The position numbers and the translations under genes are program-made. Source: a virus. From it: a DNA stretch of 33,810 bases. Shown piece by piece: positions 32,009-33,810 of this stretch; within the stretch, counting starts at the first letter, position 1; each line of letters begins with the position of its first letter. The notes under the pieces were generated by a model, which had not been told where the DNA came from, ran no database searches, and worked only from the letters and a program-made list of their open reading frames with translations. The stretch covers positions 1 to 33,810 of IMG/VR virus record IMGVR_UViG_3300022602_003929; one strand, written 5' to 3'.

Positions 32009-32541
32009 TATTGTTCTGTTTCTTTAGAATCCATATTTGGACCTAGAATACTATACATTTCTTCTTGATAAGCTGCAAGTGTATCTCTCATGCGCTTTTC
32101 TTTTTTAATGCGACTTCTCCAGCAATTAAAAGAAATAGAATTAAAATATGAAAATGGGTTATAACCTAAATTAAAGTTATATTTTTTCTTTTTAATCGCA
32201 TTAAACATATTAATTAGACAGTCTCCAATAGCTTCTTCTCTAAAGGTATAATTAATGAAATTAGGAGCATGGGCAAGACCATAAGCAATATTTTTGATCA
32301 TTAATGCTAATTTGTCTGTAATAATGTCAGTCTCATAATATTTTTTAAGTTCATCTGTAAATTCTTGAGGATTTACATAATAAACCTTTTTTGGAGAATT
32401 TTTGCTTTTAGCATCTAAAACCACCACAGGAACATCTGGAATTATTACATCAACAACAACCTCTTCAACTTTGGGTTTCTTTGATTGTTTTGTCTTGGAT
32501 GGGGATTTGTTCTTTGACGTAAATGTCTTTTCTTTTTTCAT
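32008..32541 (-). CDS. Late-transcription sigma factor (T4 gp55-like)
   Basis: 177 aa (T4 gp55 is 185). A basic Lys/Ser/Pro-rich first 50 residues precede the conserved sigma-2-like core: ALMIKNIAYGLAHAPNFINY, TFREEAIGDCLINMFNAIKK, NFNLGYNPFSYFNSISFNCW, then RSRIKKEKRMRD. This matches gp55 (Y-x-F-N-P-xx-Y-x-x-xx-x-F then R-IKKE). It would redirect host RNA polymerase to short late promoters with the gp45 clamp. Its start lies 77 bases inside uvsW. There is no alternative Met nearby. No clear TATAAATA late promoter was found in the window. Confidence 0.82.
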   Translation of the reverse strand: MKKEKTFTSKNKSPSKTKQSKKPKVEEVVVDVIIPDVPVVVLDAKSKNSPKKVYYVNPQEFTDELKKYYETDIITDKLALMIKNIAYGLAHAPNFINYTFREEAIGDCLINMFNAIKKKKYNFNLGYNPFSYFNSISFNCWRSRIKKEKRMRDTLAAYQEEMYSILGPNMDSKETEQ

Positions 32542-33810
32542 AATGTTTAAAGGCGTATACTAATTCATCAACTAAATCTATAATGGTAAGAATGTCTTTA
32601 TTCTCATGGGTTCTTAAACCTCTACCAATAGATTGCAGGGTCTTAATCTTTGATTTACCACCCGCTGCAAATATAATGTAATGAATGTTTTTAATGGAAA
32701 TTCCTGTGGAGAAGATTTTACTTATGGCTATACAAACTATATTATCATCTTTTTCCATAAGGGTTTGAATTTTCTTACGATCTTCAACCTCCATACTACC
32801 TTGAATAAAAAATACTTGTTTGCCTTCAAGGCTATCTAATGCCTCTTTCATTTTTAAACCATGATCTATATAATCTACCAATATAAGACAATTGTTATTA
32901 AGATTTTTAACCACTCTTTGAATAACTTTATATCTAAAATCTTTATTATGAATATATTCTAATTCTAGACGATACATATCACTAGAGGACACAGATGTAT
33001 AATCTGGCTTAAAATCATATTCAATATGCAAAGCAAGCACCTGAGCATTGGCTATATATTTATCACCCACATCTTGTCTTAATTCTGTGGTGGTTTTTTT
33101 GAATATTACTGGACCTATAAAATTATTAATATTCCATTTATCAATATTGTTTTCTGGTAAAGTGCCTGTAAAACCTATTCTTCTTAAAGTTGGTATTTTA
33201 TCAATAAGCTTGCATACTTTGTTACCTCTACGCAATTTATGGCAATTACTTACAAGTATACCGTTAGCATAATAGTTGTTGTTATGCTCTACTTCTATAT
33301 TGAATACGTCTTCATTTTGACGAGGTATTTTTTTTATGTTTAGAATTTTCATAAAAAACGAAGGTTTAATGCAAATTATTTCATCATTAATAGATAATGC
33401 ATCTGCTCTAATCATACCTTTCTTGGTGTAAATCTTGTGATTAGGTGTAACCTGTATAGTGTTGCCGTCGTCTGTTGTAATTTCTAAAAAATGATCATAA
33501 GCATTGCTTTTGTACAAATTACGCCAAACGTTTAGTACTTTTTGAAATTCATTACAACCGGTCTCAATATTATATGACATTACTAAGTCGTTTATTTTTA
33601 TATCTTGTATATACTTGTAGCCAGAAGGTGTAATTAAAGTAGTATTTTTTCTTAAACATTCATCTACAACCAATAAACCCACTTTACTAAACCAACTAAT
33701 ATCTGAATTTTTACTTTGTAAAATACCCATATTAGCAACAATAACTCTAGCATTAGGATCTAATTCTGAATCTCCAGTCCATTTGCTCACTATAGACATC
33801 GGAAAGTTAT
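32465..33810 (-). CDS. uvsW: UvsW-like DNA/RNA helicase with mini-intein (5' end beyond window)
   Basis: The frame stays open to the window edge (Asn-Phe-Pro precede the first visible Met at 33799), so the N-terminus and Walker A lie outside. The visible part has ARVIVANMGILQSK, LLVVDE-[intein]-CHKLRRG (the DECH box), IGFTGTLPE (motif III), CLILVDYIDHGL (IV), AISKIFSTGISIKN (V) and TLQSIGRGLRTHENK (VI), in the order of T4 UvsW. UvsW remodels branched DNA and unwinds R-loops, shifting replication from origins to recombination. It is expected to need intein removal for activity, since the Walker B motif is interrupted. Confidence 0.92.
   Translation of the reverse strand, partial: NFPMSIVSKWTGDSELDPNARVIVANMGILQSKNSDISWFSKVGLLVVDECLRKNTTLITPSGYKYIQDIKINDLVMSYNIETGCNEFQKVLNVWRNLYKSNAYDHFLEITTDDGNTIQVTPNHKIYTKKGMIRADALSINDEIICIKPSFFMKILNIKKIPRQNEDVFNIEVEHNNNYYANGILVSNCHKLRRGNKVCKLIDKIPTLRRIGFTGTLPENNIDKWNINNFIGPVIFKKTTTELRQDVGDKYIANAQVLALHIEYDFKPDYTSVSSSDMYRLELEYIHNKDFRYKVIQRVVKNLNNNCLILVDYIDHGLKMKEALDSLEGKQVFFIQGSMEVEDRKKIQTLMEKDDNIVCIAISKIFSTGISIKNIHYIIFAAGGKSKIKTLQSIGRGLRTHENKDILTIIDLVDELVYAFKHYEKRKDIYVKEQIPIQDKTIKETQS
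33245..33658 (-). other. Mini-intein in the UvsW DECH box (138 aa)
   Basis: Starts with Cys (CLRKNTTLITPSGYKYIQDI, splicing block A), has block B GNTIQVTPNHKIYTKKG with the TxxH motif, and ends with block F DVFNIEVEHNNNYYANGIL then VSN, followed by Cys+1 of the host motif. Splicing would join VVDE to CH. The usual penultimate His is Ser here; terminal Asn and both Cys nucleophiles are present. No homing endonuclease domain fits between blocks B and F. Positions are exact: Cys1 codon 33658-33656, Asn138 codon 33247-33245. Confidence 0.93.

Noticed and set aside
1-33810. Alternative genetic code, as in Lak-type phages that reassign TAG
   Set aside because: TAG ends at least the gene at 5920-6612 at a natural position, and conserved proteins are full length without stop readthrough.
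1-33810. CRISPR arrays, insertion sequences, tRNA genes or attachment sites
   Set aside because: No regularly spaced repeats, transposase or integrase motifs were seen, and the only tRNA-like sequence is the tRNA-like domain of the tmRNA.

Overview
The window is a 33.8 kb, AT-rich piece of a large virulent phage genome of the T4 superfamily. It carries recognisable homologues of UvsW, gp55, gp47, gp46, gp43, UvsX, gp41, gp32, gp45 and the T4 Rnh-type 5' nuclease, and probably gp59. There is no integrase, repressor or IS element. Start codons are preceded by A/T-rich sequence with no Shine-Dalgarno motif, and the phage tmRNA appears to restart on a Gly codon. Both fit a Bacteroidota host, but this is inference. 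TAG and TGA are used as ordinary stops.

Layout, left to right. (1) 1-1546: 3'-truncated secreted protein with Ig-like repeats, on the minus strand. (2) 1579-2477: an RNA-rich block with a terminator, a 61-aa gene and its hairpin-rich leader, a candidate pseudoknotted RNA (1989-2092) and a complete phage tmRNA (2097-2477) with a 28-codon tag. (3) 2521-6612: a mixed-strand surface-sugar island with methyltransferases, GT17, FkbM and GT2 genes, and small unknowns. (4) 6604-17132: a long minus-strand replication operon running gp41 - DHH phosphoesterase - ORF99 - gp59-like - gp32 - disordered protein - gp45 clamp - ORF109 - FolE2 - two unknowns - 5' nuclease - seven small ORFs (two with zinc ribbons). 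It ends in a structured intergenic RNA/terminator. (5) 17181-26625: a second minus-strand operon, gp46 - GT-B glycosyltransferase - DNA polymerase B - DpdA/TGT-like - ORF76 - P-loop kinase - ORF116 - UvsX, closed by a strong terminator. (6) 26665-28267: two more glycosyltransferases. (7) 28182-33810: a third minus-strand operon, UvsW (with a mini-intein in its DECH box, 5'-truncated by the window edge) - gp55 sigma - gp47 - GT - GT11 fucosyltransferase - dATP/dGTP diphosphohydrolase-like - GT10 fucosyltransferase. Its terminator lies antisense inside the neighbouring gene.

Three themes link these genes. The core is a T4-type replisome and recombination machine with gp55-type late transcription. 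Interleaved with it are eleven glycosyltransferase or methyltransferase genes, two of them fucosyltransferases, suggesting glycan decoration of virion or host surface. FolE2 together with a TGT/DpdA-like protein translationally coupled to the DNA polymerase suggests 7-deazaguanine modification of phage DNA. The most novel-looking elements are the pseudoknotted RNA beside the tmRNA, the structured RNA at 6604-6712, the mini-intein, and the polymerase-coupled DpdA-like gene.
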